Origin: Hymenobacter sp. BT559
Lineage (GTDB): Bacteria; Bacteroidota; Bacteroidia; Cytophagales; Hymenobacteraceae
Reading direction: 5' to 3'
Assembly (NCBI RefSeq): GCF_017571525.1
Contig: NZ_JAGETY010000001.1
Location: forward strand, 62,001-126,000
DNA: 64,000 nucleotides
A program made the translations under genes and the position numbers. The notes under the pieces are model-generated. The model saw only the letters and a program-made list of their open reading frames with translations. It did not search any database and was not told the DNA's origin. Below, piece after piece: positions 43,826 through 53,417 of the stretch; within the stretch, counting starts at the first letter, position 1, and every line of letters starts with the position of its first letter.

Positions 43826-45184
43826 CTAGGGCAGCAGCACGCCGCGGTAGAGGTTGGGGTCTACCTGCGGCACGGTCGAACCGTAGTAGTTATTAATAAC
43901 TCGAATCCACTCGTTGGCAATAATGGCGTAGCCGCGGGGCGAGGGGTGCACGCCGTCGAGGCCAAAGGCGTTGCCGCTGGCAAACGTGGCGGTGTTGTTT
44001 ACGGCATTGGTTGCAATGCCGCTGTTGGCCAGGCGGGTCAGGAACGAGTTGGCATCCACTACCGGCACCTTAAAGCGCTGGGCCGTTTTGGCGATAATGT
44101 TGTTGAGCTGCGTGGTGCGGGCGGTTACGCTGGCTATCTCAGTGGCATCGAGCACATACTGATTCGGAACCGGGTTGGAAGGCAGGCTACCCGCGCCCGC
44201 AGCTACAAGGGGCTGCGCAGTGAGTGTGAGCAGGTCAGCGCTGGTGGCCAGGCGCACCACCGGAGCCGCAGCGGTGCCGGTTTGGATGAATACGCCTGGC
44301 GAAGCAGCATTCGCAGCCTTAAAGGCCGCCGCTACCGCCGCCACGGTTACTGTATTAAAATACGGTACGCTGGTCACGTTCGGGATGTTAGCCACGGCGC
44401 CTTTCACCGTGCCGCCCTTCGAGATAGTGCCCACGATGGCGCGGTACCCGATGCCAAAGCGCGTCGTATCGGTGAGGTCGCCGAAGGGGTTGGTAGGCTG
44501 CACCACCCCGCCGGCCGTGGCGTAGGCCAGCACGTCGTTATTGCCCATCCAGCAGGTGAAGAAGGTCGCCGACTTCTGGCCGATGTAGGTCACGTAGTCT
44601 TTGGTAGGCTTCTCGGCCGGCGTCAGCAGGCGCTCATAGAAGGGGTTGATGAGCCCGTAGGGGGCTAGCCCGCCCGTAAGGGACGACACGCTGCTGAGCA
44701 CCGAAATGCCCGGCACGCCCAGGTTGTCGGGCTGATTGCCCGAGTAGGCTTCCAGCTGCGGGCCACCGGGCAAGGCATTTCCCGTCACGGCGAGCTGCTC
44801 GCTCAGGTAGTTGTTGGCCGCCGAGGGCACTACTGGCGCTAGGGCACCATTTACTACCTGCAATTTGATATAGCCCGAGCCGTCCTTTTTAGTGCTCGAA
44901 AAAGCGGGCTGCACGAAGTTGGCCGGCCCCTTGCCGGTTTTGGCAAACTGCTGGGCCAGGATGGCCGGGTAAGACGTGGCCTGCCCCTCATTATAGAGGC
45001 CACCATCGGTGTAGCCCGAGGTGAGCGAGTTGCCCACGGCCACGTAGCTCGTAAAGTCGAGGCCATTGGCCGAAGGCGAAGGGTTGGCAGCGTCGAGCTT
45101 GGGCTGGCAGCCCGCCACCCCGAGGCCGAGCCCTAGCAGCGCGAGCGCCGGGCGGGCAGTTTTAGGAAAAGATAACGTCGTCAT
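43826..45184 (-). CDS. SGNH/GDSL-like hydrolase lipoprotein
   Basis: This 452-residue protein has lipoprotein signal ALALLGLGLGVAGCQPKLD, with Cys at about residue 26. The SGNH fold follows: block I FTSYVAVGNSLTSGYTDGGL (nucleophile Ser in GNSLTSG), block III-type FFTCWMGNNDVLAYATAGG (GNND with Asn), and block V LDGVHPSPRGYAIIANEWI (catalytic Asp/His in DGVHP). A long insertion (about 240-340) separates blocks III and V. It is probably an outer-membrane or periplasmic esterase/lipase. It is 21 bases downstream of the FadL-type gene. The pairing of a FadL porin with an SGNH lipoprotein suggests hydrophobic-ester handling at the cell surface. Confidence 0.88.
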   Translation of the reverse strand: MTTLSFPKTARPALALLGLGLGVAGCQPKLDAANPSPSANGLDFTSYVAVGNSLTSGYTDGGLYNEGQATSYPAILAQQFAKTGKGPANFVQPAFSSTKKDGSGYIKLQVVNGALAPVVPSAANNYLSEQLAVTGNALPGGPQLEAYSGNQPDNLGVPGISVLSSVSSLTGGLAPYGLINPFYERLLTPAEKPTKDYVTYIGQKSATFFTCWMGNNDVLAYATAGGVVQPTNPFGDLTDTTRFGIGYRAIVGTISKGGTVKGAVANIPNVTSVPYFNTVTVAAVAAAFKAANAASPGVFIQTGTAAAPVVRLATSADLLTLTAQPLVAAGAGSLPSNPVPNQYVLDATEIASVTARTTQLNNIIAKTAQRFKVPVVDANSFLTRLANSGIATNAVNNTATFASGNAFGLDGVHPSPRGYAIIANEWIRVINNYYGSTVPQVDPNLYRGVLLP

Positions 45185-45205
45185 TGGGTAGGAGAAAAGG
45201 CAGGG

Positions 45206-46474
45206 TTAGAACTTCACGTACAGCTGCACGCCGGGCACGGCGATGGTCGTTTTGTAGGTGCCGGCCACGCGGTCGGTAGTGCCGTTGCTGATGAGGTCAT
45301 CCTGGCTCTGGCTGCGCTTCATGAAGTCTTCGAACAGGAACGAGGCATCGATGCCAAAGCGCTGGGCAAACTCGTAGCCAATGCCCGCCGTGAAGCCAAT
45401 GCGGTCGGCATCGGGCGTTTCGGGGGTCACGAAGCCATCGCGCACGCACGCCATGTCGTAGAACGTGCCGGCGCGCAGCGAGAAGCCATCGGTCACTTTA
45501 TACTGGGCGCCTACGCGGAAGGCCAGCGCATCCTGGTACTGGCGCTTGGACGACGACGACGCGTTGCCGCCGAGCACGCCGCCCGAGTACGTGAAGTCGA
45601 GCGACTGGTAGCGGCTCCAGCCCACCAGGTTGGCATCAAAAGCCAGCGTCAGCTTGTCGTTAGGGCGCACCCCGATGCCGAAGCTATACACATCGGGCAG
45701 CGGCAGGGTCACGTCGAAGCTCTTGGCCGTGAAGCTGCCCGCGGCCGAAGCCGGAATGCCGGTGAGGGCAATGTCGCCGCCGCTCACGTGGGCATCTACT
45801 GCCGAGCGGTAGCTGAGGCCTACGCTCAGCTTTTCGCTTGGCTTAAACATCACGCCCAGGTTGTAGCCCACTTTGTGGTCGGCCTTGCCCGTGAGCTGCG
45901 CGTGCGCCGGGCTGGTGCTGCCCTGGGCCTGCACCGGAATATCGCGCTGCAGGTCCACGTCGCCGTAGAGCAGCGTGGTGACGCCCGCACCAATGCTGAA
46001 CTGCGGAGTGATGGCGTAGGCGGCCGTTACCTGCCCAAAAACTGAGCGCAGGTTGATGTCGGTAAGCGCATAGCGGCCTTCCCAGCCCTGCTGGTAGTGC
46101 AGCTCGCTGCCGAAGGGCGTGTATACGCCGGCACCCAGGCGCCATTTGCCCTCCTTGGGGCCAAAGCCCACAAAGCCGCTAAACGGAAAAACGTTGGTAT
46201 TCTGCAGGGTGCGCTGGCCGCTGTCGGCATCGCCGGGCCGGAACGAGATGCGCGGAATAGCCATGTTGCCACCCACCTGAAAGCCAGTAGGGGCGAAGGC
46301 AAACGCGCCGGGATTGAAAAACTGCGAAGCCTGGTCGAGGTAGAGGCCGGTGCCCGTGCCGCCCATGCCAACGTTTTTGGCGCCGGTAAGGCCAACCTGG
46401 AAGCCGCTGGCCAGTGCTCCCGACGTGGCCGCTAGCAGCGCCCCGCCCGTGAGGAGGATAGATTTAGCTTGCAT
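45206..46474 (-). CDS. OmpP1/FadL/TodX-family outer-membrane transporter
   Basis: This 422-residue protein has signal peptide MQAKSILLTGGALLAATSGALA followed by the FadL N-terminal hatch pattern SGFQVGLTGAKNVGMGGTGTG and LDQASQFFNPGAFAFAPTGF, with the conserved NPA/NPG turn. Beta-barrel strands follow (FSIGAGVTTLLYGDVDL, VGLSYRSAVDAHVSGG, SFGIGVRPNDKLTLAFDANL), and it ends with a terminal aromatic (VPGVQLYVKF). It probably passes hydrophobic compounds such as fatty acids across the outer membrane. A perfect 11-bp inverted repeat at 46534-46557, 60 bases upstream of the ATG, may be an operator. It is the first gene of a two-gene operon with the GDSL lipoprotein. Confidence 0.9.
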   Translation of the reverse strand: MQAKSILLTGGALLAATSGALASGFQVGLTGAKNVGMGGTGTGLYLDQASQFFNPGAFAFAPTGFQVGGNMAIPRISFRPGDADSGQRTLQNTNVFPFSGFVGFGPKEGKWRLGAGVYTPFGSELHYQQGWEGRYALTDINLRSVFGQVTAAYAITPQFSIGAGVTTLLYGDVDLQRDIPVQAQGSTSPAHAQLTGKADHKVGYNLGVMFKPSEKLSVGLSYRSAVDAHVSGGDIALTGIPASAAGSFTAKSFDVTLPLPDVYSFGIGVRPNDKLTLAFDANLVGWSRYQSLDFTYSGGVLGGNASSSSKRQYQDALAFRVGAQYKVTDGFSLRAGTFYDMACVRDGFVTPETPDADRIGFTAGIGYEFAQRFGIDASFLFEDFMKRSQSQDDLISNGTTDRVAGTYKTTIAVPGVQLYVKF

Positions 46475-46533
46475 AAATGCAAAAAATTAGGTGGGGAACA
46501 ATGAGGGGTTAAATGTAAGCCCAATTTTGAAAT

Positions 46534-46557
46534 AAGTAGTAGGCTTGCCTACTACTT
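46534..46557. promoter_or_regulatory. Perfect inverted repeat upstream of the FadL gene (possible operator)
   Basis: AAGTAGTAGGC (46534-46544) and GCCTACTACTT (46547-46557) are separated by two bases. With half-sites centred 13 bases apart it looks like a dimeric-regulator operator more than a terminator, since no T run follows on either strand. It lies in the 263-base region between the divergent FadL and nuclease genes. A second small inverted repeat (CGTGGTG-TCTTT-CACCACG) sits at 46584-46602. Confidence 0.5.
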
Positions 46558-46674
46558 GGGTGGGTGGAGCTTTTTTTGGCCATCGTGGTGTCTTTCACCA
46601 CGTTTGCCTGCCACCGACCTAAACTAGTTCATTTAGAAACATTAAGATAACGTGAACATCGGGATGGCGGCACT

Positions 46675-46682
46675 TATTTTTG
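46675..46682 (+). promoter_or_regulatory. -7 element (TATTTTTG) of the nuclease gene
   Basis: TATTTTTG matches TAnnTTTG and lies 55 bases upstream of the ATG at 46738. No convincing TTG is found at -33. Confidence 0.5.
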
Positions 46683-46737
46683 TTCTTTAAAATACCATTT
46701 CTTCTTCATTCTCTTCTACAATCTTTCCGTATTCCAC

Positions 46738-49700
46738 ATGATAAAACAACTCCTCACGCTGGGTTGGGTAGGCCTGCTGGCATTTGCCACGCTGGAAACC
46801 CGTGCTCAAACGGCGGTGACGCTCACCACCAGCCCCTATGTTGAGAATTTTGACGGATTAACCAATGGCCTTCCTGTTGGCTTTAGTGTGTATACCAACG
46901 CCTCGGCTACTAGCTTAGGCACCGCCCCAACCACTACGCAGCTCATCCTGGCGCCGGGCGCCACCACGGCCTGGGCCGCCACGGGTGCTGGCTTCAAAAA
47001 CTATGCATCGGCGACGGGCCTGAGCAGCAAGGCCAGCGTGGCCACGCAAACAGCCGCCCCCAACCGGGCCCTGGGCGTGCGCCAGACCGGCTCGTTTGGC
47101 GATGGCACCAGCACCGCTACCCCGCCCATTGGCGCGGGCCCAGCCTTTGTATTTCAACTGGCAAACACTACCGGCAAAGCAGACTTCGCCCTGAGCTTTA
47201 AGCTGCAATCGCTTGATAGCACCATTGTTACGTCTTCTGCTACCGGCCGCACTACTACCTGGCAGGTAGACTACGGCACCGGGACCACACCCACCGCCTT
47301 TACGCAGGTGGGCTCGACGGCCACTACGGGGCCGTTTTTTGCCAACGCCACCGTCACTGCCAGCTTCGGCACCGCGCTCAACAACCTGGCTGGCCCGGTG
47401 TGGATTCGCATTGTGGCGCCCGCCAACACAACCGGTGGCGGCAGCCGGCCCAGCTCGGCCATCGATGATTTCTCGCTGAGCTGGAACACGCCCACCGCCA
47501 GCACCCCGACGCTTACTGCGGCCCCCAACACGTTATCCTTTGGAAGCCAGAATCTTACCACTACCTCGGTCGCCCAAACGTACACCCTGACAGGCGGCAA
47601 CCTGACTGCCGCTACCACCGTCACGGCCACCGGGCCTTTCACCGTATCGAAGGATAATACCACCTTTGCGGCTTCGGTGAGCTACACGGCTGCCGAGCTG
47701 GCCACCGCCCAAACGGTGTACGTGAAGTTTACACCCACCACTACCGGCACCTCTACGGGCACCATTACCAACGCCAGCACGGGCGCCGTAGACCGGACCG
47801 TGGCCCTGACCGGCATTGGCTCGGACCCCAACCAGACTACGTTTAACTTCAACACCTGCACCACAGCCTTATCAGACGGCTGGAGTCATTATAGTGTAAC
47901 CGGCGCCCAGGTGTGGGCCTGCACCACCTTTGGCCGCGACCCCAACGCCCCCACTGCTACCACCGCTACGCCCTATGGCGTGCAAATAAATGGCTACGCC
48001 AGCGGCAACCAGCTAAACGAAGACTGGTTTATCTCGCCGGCTTTCGACCTGAGCACCTACACCTATCCGCTGTTCTCGTTCTGGAGCCGCACCGCGTTTA
48101 GCGGCCCTGGCCTGAAGCTGCGCGTATCGACCAACTACAGCGGCACTGGTGCCCCTAGCGCCGCCACCTGGACCGACCTGAACGCCCAGTTTCCGGGCTT
48201 GGGCTCGGACACCTGGACGCAGACGGCCAACCTCAACCTGGTCGCCTTCAAAGGCGCGAAGGTGTACGTGGCCTTCGTTTATACCTCCACTACGGCTGGC
48301 GCCGCCCGCTGGACGCTCGACGATATTTCGCTCACCAACTCGACGACGGCCCCCGCGCCTAGCTTCTTCACCGATGTGAACAGCTTGGCGTTTGGCTACC
48401 AGGCCGTGGGCACCAGCGGCACCCGCACCCTGAACGTGTCGGCCAACGACCTGACCGGCGACGTAACGCTGACTTCGCCCAGCCCCGCCTTCACGCTCTC
48501 GAAAGATGGCACCACCTTCGCCAGCACCCTGGCACTGACCAAGACCGAAGTAAGCGGCACCGTGAAGCCGGTGACCGTGCGCTTTAGCCCCACCGTGGCT
48601 TCGACCAACTACTCGGCTACGCTAGCCCTGGCCTCGGCCGGTGCTACCAACCAGACCGTGACCGTAACCGGCGACACCTACGACGTGGCCAAAACGCTGG
48701 AGGTCGTAAACTGGAACATGGAGTGGTTTGGCTCGGCCGACGCCACTCTCGGGCCGACGGACAAGAACCTGCAGTACACCAACGCGCTCACCGTGCTCAG
48801 CGCCCTGAAAGCCGACGTGTACGCCCTGGAAGAAGTAGTAGACACGGTGCGCCTGCGTACCCTCACTACTCAGCTCTCTACCGCCAGCGGCTTCACCTAC
48901 GCCTATAAGATTTCGGAATACGGCTCGTATGCTGATGATAAAAATGACGCCGACTACGCCGGCGACCAGAAGCTAGCCTTCCTCTACCGCACCGACATCG
49001 TGAAGAACCCCTCGTTTCAGGGGTTGCTGCGCTGCTCGCAGGCCCAGGCTTGCGCTGCCTATACGCCGTGGGCCTCGGGCCGCTTCCCCTACCTGATGCG
49101 CGCCGACGTGACCCTCGACGGCATAACCAAGAAAGTGAATTTCATTGCGATTCACGCCAAGGCCAATGCCACTGCGACCTCGGCCAACGACTATGCCCGC
49201 CGTAAAACCGGGGCCGACCTGCTCAAGGCCGAGCTGGAAAAGACGTACCCAGACGACAACACGCTCATTGTGGGCGACTACAACGACGTGCTGAACGGCA
49301 CTATTGCCACGGGCGTAACGCCGGCCATTACCTCGTATTCGTCTTTCACCCAAGATGCTAACTATCTGTCCATCACGCTGCCGCTGGCCCAGGCCGGCCT
49401 GCGCTCGACGGCCAGCTACCCCACGGTGATTGACAACGTTATCGCCAACAAAGGCATGGCGCCGTACTACATCGCTGGCACGGCGGCCATCCGCACCGAT
49501 GTAACGGCGGCTATCACGAATTACGCTAACACGACGTCGGACCACTACCCGGTGTTCTCGCGCTACTCCTTTACGAACACTACGCTGGCTACCAAGGCTA
49601 GCCGCACTGCCTCGCTAGGCCTCTACCCCAACCCCGTAGCCAACAGCGTGCGCTTCGACGTGCCCGAGACTGGTAAAGACCTGAGCCTGCAGGTATTCAC

Positions 49701-49854
49701 TACTACCGGCCGCCTCGTGCTGCAAGGCAAGGGCTCGGTAGAGCAGCTCAACCAGCAGCTAAGCCAGCGCGTGGGCGGCCTCGGCGCCGGCCTGTACGTG
49801 GTGCGCGTTATCGGCGCGCAGCAGACGTACACCGACCGCTTCGAGAAGCAATAA
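46738..49854 (+). CDS. Secreted endonuclease/exonuclease/phosphatase-family protein with T9SS sorting domain
   Basis: This 1038-residue protein has signal peptide MIKQLLTLGWVGLLAFATLETRAQ. Residues 25-255 form a beta-sandwich (SPYVENFDGLTNGLPVGFSV). An Ig-like domain at about 258-360 (LSFGSQNLTTTSVAQTYTL) is followed by a choice-of-anchor-J-like domain and a second Ig-like domain. The endonuclease/exonuclease/phosphatase fold lies at about 655-940: VVNWNMEWFGSADAT, VYALEEVVDTVRL, FIAIHAKANAT, IVGDYNDVLNGT and TSDHYPVFSRY (catalytic Asn, Glu, Asp and His positions). The C-terminal T9SS domain is LYPNPVANSVRFDVPE to AGLYVVRVIG. It is a predicted surface or secreted nuclease or phosphodiesterase, possibly for extracellular DNA use. 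Confidence 0.9.
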   Translation: MIKQLLTLGWVGLLAFATLETRAQTAVTLTTSPYVENFDGLTNGLPVGFSVYTNASATSLGTAPTTTQLILAPGATTAWAATGAGFKNYASATGLSSKASVATQTAAPNRALGVRQTGSFGDGTSTATPPIGAGPAFVFQLANTTGKADFALSFKLQSLDSTIVTSSATGRTTTWQVDYGTGTTPTAFTQVGSTATTGPFFANATVTASFGTALNNLAGPVWIRIVAPANTTGGGSRPSSAIDDFSLSWNTPTASTPTLTAAPNTLSFGSQNLTTTSVAQTYTLTGGNLTAATTVTATGPFTVSKDNTTFAASVSYTAAELATAQTVYVKFTPTTTGTSTGTITNASTGAVDRTVALTGIGSDPNQTTFNFNTCTTALSDGWSHYSVTGAQVWACTTFGRDPNAPTATTATPYGVQINGYASGNQLNEDWFISPAFDLSTYTYPLFSFWSRTAFSGPGLKLRVSTNYSGTGAPSAATWTDLNAQFPGLGSDTWTQTANLNLVAFKGAKVYVAFVYTSTTAGAARWTLDDISLTNSTTAPAPSFFTDVNSLAFGYQAVGTSGTRTLNVSANDLTGDVTLTSPSPAFTLSKDGTTFASTLALTKTEVSGTVKPVTVRFSPTVASTNYSATLALASAGATNQTVTVTGDTYDVAKTLEVVNWNMEWFGSADATLGPTDKNLQYTNALTVLSALKADVYALEEVVDTVRLRTLTTQLSTASGFTYAYKISEYGSYADDKNDADYAGDQKLAFLYRTDIVKNPSFQGLLRCSQAQACAAYTPWASGRFPYLMRADVTLDGITKKVNFIAIHAKANATATSANDYARRKTGADLLKAELEKTYPDDNTLIVGDYNDVLNGTIATGVTPAITSYSSFTQDANYLSITLPLAQAGLRSTASYPTVIDNVIANKGMAPYYIAGTAAIRTDVTAAITNYANTTSDHYPVFSRYSFTNTTLATKASRTASLGLYPNPVANSVRFDVPETGKDLSLQVFTTTGRLVLQGKGSVEQLNQQLSQRVGGLGAGLYVVRVIGAQQTYTDRFEKQ

Positions 49855-49894
49855 CCCAGGCCAACGGCGGTAAGCCGCTAGCCCCTCACTACGC

Positions 49895-49928
49895 AAAAGG
49901 CCCCGACCGCTTGGTCGGGACCTTTTTT
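49895..49928 (+). terminator. Terminator of the nuclease gene
   Basis: AAGGCCCCGACC (49897-49908) pairs with GGTCGGGACCTT (49913-49924) with one mismatch, followed by TTTT. Confidence 0.9.
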
Positions 49929-50029
49929 GTGCGTCGTTTTGCGACTGGCCAGCTGCGCCGTGCAACGCTAGCGGGCGCCGCCGCTACCTTGCCTTAGCTA
50001 TTAGTACCCACACGCTTACTTTCCCCGCT

Positions 50030-53000
50030 TTGCTAAAACACTACTTAACCCTACCGCTGCTGGCGGCGGCGCTGCCGACCCTGGCCGCGCCGCCCGCCGC
50101 CCTCCCCTATTTTTCGGAGCCCGCCGTATCGCCCGACCGTCAGGAAATCGCCTTTGTCTCGGGCGGCGATGTGTGGACGGTGCCCGTGGCCGGCGGCGAG
50201 GCGCGCCTGCTCGTGGCCCACCCCGCCACCGAGAGCCGCCCGCTGTACGCCCCCGATGGGAAGTCGCTGGCTTTTATTTCTACGCGCACCGGCAACGGCG
50301 ACATCTACCTGCTGACCTTCGCCACCGGCGAGCTGAAGCGCCTGACTTTCGACGACGGGCTCGACCAGCTCGACGGGTGGAGCGCCGATGGCAAGTACCT
50401 CTACTACTCGAGCACCAGCCGCGACATCTCGGGCATGAACGACATCTACCGCGTGCCGGTGGGTGGCGGCACGCCCACCGCGGTGAGCGCCGACCGCTAC
50501 GCGAATGAGTTCTTTGCCGCCCCTAGCCCCGATGGCAAGGCGCTGGCCTTTGCCGCGCGCGGCGTGGCTTCGAGCCAGTGGTGGCGCCACGGCCATAGCC
50601 ACCTCGACGAATCGGAGATATGGCTGCGGCACGAGGGCAAAAATGGCCCTAGCTACACCGGCCTCACCAGCGGCGGCGCTAAGGCGCTGTGGCCCATGTG
50701 GGGGCCGGGCGGCCAGAAGCTGTTCTACACCTCCGACCAGGGCGGGGCCGAGAACATCTGGACTACGGGCCTAGCGAAAGGCACGCCCCAGCAGGTTACC
50801 AACTTCAAGGATGGCCGCGTGCTGTGGCCCAGCGCCTCGGCCGATGGCAAGCTCATTGTGTTTGAGCGCGACTTTGGTATTTGGACCCTGAATACCGAGA
50901 ATGGGCAGGCGCAGCCCGTGCGCATTCAGCGGCGCGGTGCGCCCGCTAGCCCCACCGTGGAGCGCCAGCGCTTCACTGACCGCTTACAGGAACTAGCCCT
51001 CTCGCCCGATGGCAAGAAAGTGGCCTTCATCGTGCACGGCGAGGTGTTTGCCGCTTCGGCCGCCGATGGCGGCGACGCTACGCGCCTCACCAGCACCGTG
51101 CCGGCCGAAAGCGACCTGACCTGGGCGCCCGATAGCCGCCGGCTCATCTACGCCTCGGCCCGCGACGGCGCCAAGCACCTGTATAGCTACACCTTCGCCA
51201 CCGGCCAGGAAACGCGCCTCACCAACTCGCCGCTCAGCGACGCGCAGCCGCGCTTCTCGCCCGATGGCAAGCTGCTGGCCTTCGAGCGCGACGCTAAAGA
51301 ATTGCGCATTCTGGACCTGGCTACTAAGCAGGAGCGCGTGGCTGGCACGGGCCGCTTTGGCCGACCGCCGCTGGCGGCCGAGCGCTCGTTTGTGTGGTCG
51401 CCCGATGGGCGCTGGCTGGCCTTTGCGCCGGCCGGGGCACGCGGCTTTACCAACGTGCAAGTGGTGCCCGCAGCGGGCGGCCCGGCCCGGGCCGTCAGCT
51501 TCCTGGCCAACTCCAACAGCAACTCGCTGTCGTGGAGCCCCGATGGCAAGTACCTGCTCTTTGACACCGGCCAGCGCACCGAAGATACCCAAGTGGCGCG
51601 CATCGACTTGCAGCTGCGCACGCCGCGCTTCCGCGAAGACCAGTTCCGCGACTTATTTAAGGAAGCCGTACCGGGCCCGATTTCACCCGATAAAAACCAG
51701 AGCCCGCCCCTGACGCCAGCCAAGCCGGCTAGCCCCGCCCCGCTGCCCGTAGCGGCCGCAGACTCAGTACGCACCAAAAGTCGCACGGTGACAACCAAAC
51801 GCAAGGGTAAAAAGGGCGCCGTGGAGGTAGTAACGACCACGCCCGCCAAGCCGCCGGTCAACATTAACTTCGACGACATTCGGCGGCGCCTGAGCCTGGT
51901 GCCGGTGGGCGTAGACGTGCGCAGCCAGCGCATCAGCCCCGATGGTAAGTGGCTGCTGCTCACGGCCACGGTATCGAACCAAACCAACCTGTATATCTAC
52001 CCGCTCGATGAGTTGAGCAAGGACGCGCCCACGGCCCGACAGCTTACTTCTACGCCCGGCGCCAAGCGCGAGGCGCAGTTTTCGCCCGACAGCAAGGAGG
52101 TATACTACCTCGACCAGGGCCGCATTCAGGCGGTGCCGGTGGAGGTGGGCAAAGGCCCCGCCGCCCACCCGGTGGCCGTGGCCGCCGAGCTCGACGTGGA
52201 CTTCGAGCAGGAAAAGATGGTGGTCTTTGACGAGGCCTGGAGCTACCTGCGCGACTTTTTCAACGACCCCACTTTCAACGGCGCCGACTGGCCCGCGCAG
52301 CACGACAAGTTTGCGCCCTACATCGCCGGCGCCCGCACGCCCGACGAGGTGCGCCGCCTCACCGGCCTCATGATTGGCGAGCTCAATGCCTCGCACTCGG
52401 GCATTGGGGCGCCCGCGCCGCCCACTGGCACCGTAGCCCCGGCTACCGGCCGGCTCGGGGTGCGTTTCGACCCTAGCGAATACGAGCAGAACGGCCGCCT
52501 GCGCCTCACTACGGTGCTGCCGCTGGGCGCCGCCGCGCTGGCCGGCCTCAAGCCCGGCGACGTGCTGCTGGCCGTAGATGGCCGCCCGCTGAATGGCAGC
52601 ACCAACCTCGACGAGCTACTGCAATACAAGGTGGGTCGCCGCACCACGCTGCGCGTCTCGTCTGATACTAAGGAGCGTGAGGTAGTAGTGCGCCCCCTCA
52701 GCCGCGAAACGGAGAAAGGGCTCGACTACCGGCAGTGGGTAGAGGAGCGCCGCGCCTACGTGGCCCAGGCCAGCGGCGGCCGCCTGGGCTACGTGCACAT
52801 GTTTGACATGAGCGCGGCCTCGCTGGCCCAGCTGTACGTGGACCTCGACGCCGAAAACATGACCCGTGATGGCGTGGTGGTAGACGTGCGCAACAACAAC
52901 GGTGGCTTCGTGAACGTGTACGCCATCGACGTGCTGGCCCGCCGCAGCTACCTCAGCATGATGAGCCGGGGCATGGCCGCGCCGGTGCCGGCGCGCTCGG

Positions 53001-53350
53001 CCCTCGGCCAGCGCAGCCTCGAAGTGCCCACGGTACTCGTCACCAATCAGCACTCGCTCTCTGATGCCGAAGACTTTAGCGAAGGCTACCGGGCTAGCAA
53101 GCTGGGCAAAATAGTAGGCGAACCGACCGGCGGCTGGATTATCTTCACCTCGGGCACCAGCCTGCTCGACGGCTCCAGCCTGCGCCTGCCCACCAGCACC
53201 ATCCGCTCGACCCGCGATGGCCAGGTGATGGAAATGAACCCCCGCCCCGTGGATGTACCCGTGACGCGCCCCATCGGCGAAAGCTACACCGCCCACGACA
53301 CCCAGCTCGACGCAGCAGTAAAAGAGCTGCTAGGGCAGCTTGGCAAGTAA
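50030..53350 (+). CDS. Tricorn-like S41 peptidase with beta-propeller and PDZ domains
   Basis: This 1106-residue protein probably starts at TTG 50030, giving signal peptide MLKHYLTLPLLAAALPTLA. PD40-type propeller repeats fill about 28-520 (VSPDRQEIAFVSGGDVWTV, SPDGKKVAFIVHGEVFAA, WSPDGRWLAFAPAGARG). A Pro/Ala-rich and Lys-rich linker follows (about 545-620), then a second short propeller section. A C1-like helical domain leads into PDZ (about 815-890; LGVRFDPSEYEQNGRL, LKPGDVLLAVDGRPLNG). The S41 domain ends the protein: GRLGYVHMFDMSAASLAQLY, GVVVDVRNNNGGFVN, and NQHSLSDAEDFSEGYRASKL, with Ser1011 the likely nucleophile. It degrades peptides in the periplasm; archaeal tricorn is the family reference. 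No ATG alternative keeps the signal peptide. Confidence 0.92.
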   Translation: MLKHYLTLPLLAAALPTLAAPPAALPYFSEPAVSPDRQEIAFVSGGDVWTVPVAGGEARLLVAHPATESRPLYAPDGKSLAFISTRTGNGDIYLLTFATGELKRLTFDDGLDQLDGWSADGKYLYYSSTSRDISGMNDIYRVPVGGGTPTAVSADRYANEFFAAPSPDGKALAFAARGVASSQWWRHGHSHLDESEIWLRHEGKNGPSYTGLTSGGAKALWPMWGPGGQKLFYTSDQGGAENIWTTGLAKGTPQQVTNFKDGRVLWPSASADGKLIVFERDFGIWTLNTENGQAQPVRIQRRGAPASPTVERQRFTDRLQELALSPDGKKVAFIVHGEVFAASAADGGDATRLTSTVPAESDLTWAPDSRRLIYASARDGAKHLYSYTFATGQETRLTNSPLSDAQPRFSPDGKLLAFERDAKELRILDLATKQERVAGTGRFGRPPLAAERSFVWSPDGRWLAFAPAGARGFTNVQVVPAAGGPARAVSFLANSNSNSLSWSPDGKYLLFDTGQRTEDTQVARIDLQLRTPRFREDQFRDLFKEAVPGPISPDKNQSPPLTPAKPASPAPLPVAAADSVRTKSRTVTTKRKGKKGAVEVVTTTPAKPPVNINFDDIRRRLSLVPVGVDVRSQRISPDGKWLLLTATVSNQTNLYIYPLDELSKDAPTARQLTSTPGAKREAQFSPDSKEVYYLDQGRIQAVPVEVGKGPAAHPVAVAAELDVDFEQEKMVVFDEAWSYLRDFFNDPTFNGADWPAQHDKFAPYIAGARTPDEVRRLTGLMIGELNASHSGIGAPAPPTGTVAPATGRLGVRFDPSEYEQNGRLRLTTVLPLGAAALAGLKPGDVLLAVDGRPLNGSTNLDELLQYKVGRRTTLRVSSDTKEREVVVRPLSRETEKGLDYRQWVEERRAYVAQASGGRLGYVHMFDMSAASLAQLYVDLDAENMTRDGVVVDVRNNNGGFVNVYAIDVLARRSYLSMMSRGMAAPVPARSALGQRSLEVPTVLVTNQHSLSDAEDFSEGYRASKLGKIVGEPTGGWIIFTSGTSLLDGSSLRLPTSTIRSTRDGQVMEMNPRPVDVPVTRPIGESYTAHDTQLDAAVKELLGQLGK

Positions 53351-53387
53351 AAGCTGAAAAATTATTGCACTCTAGTATGATACGACA

Positions 53388-53416
53388 AGAGCCAGGCAGT
53401 TAGCTGCCTGGCTCTT
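53388..53416. terminator. Bidirectional terminator
   Basis: AGAGCCAGGCAG (53388-53399) pairs perfectly with CTGCCTGGCTCT (53404-53415) between the convergent tricorn-like and lipoprotein genes. Confidence 0.88.
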
Positions 53417-53417
53417 A

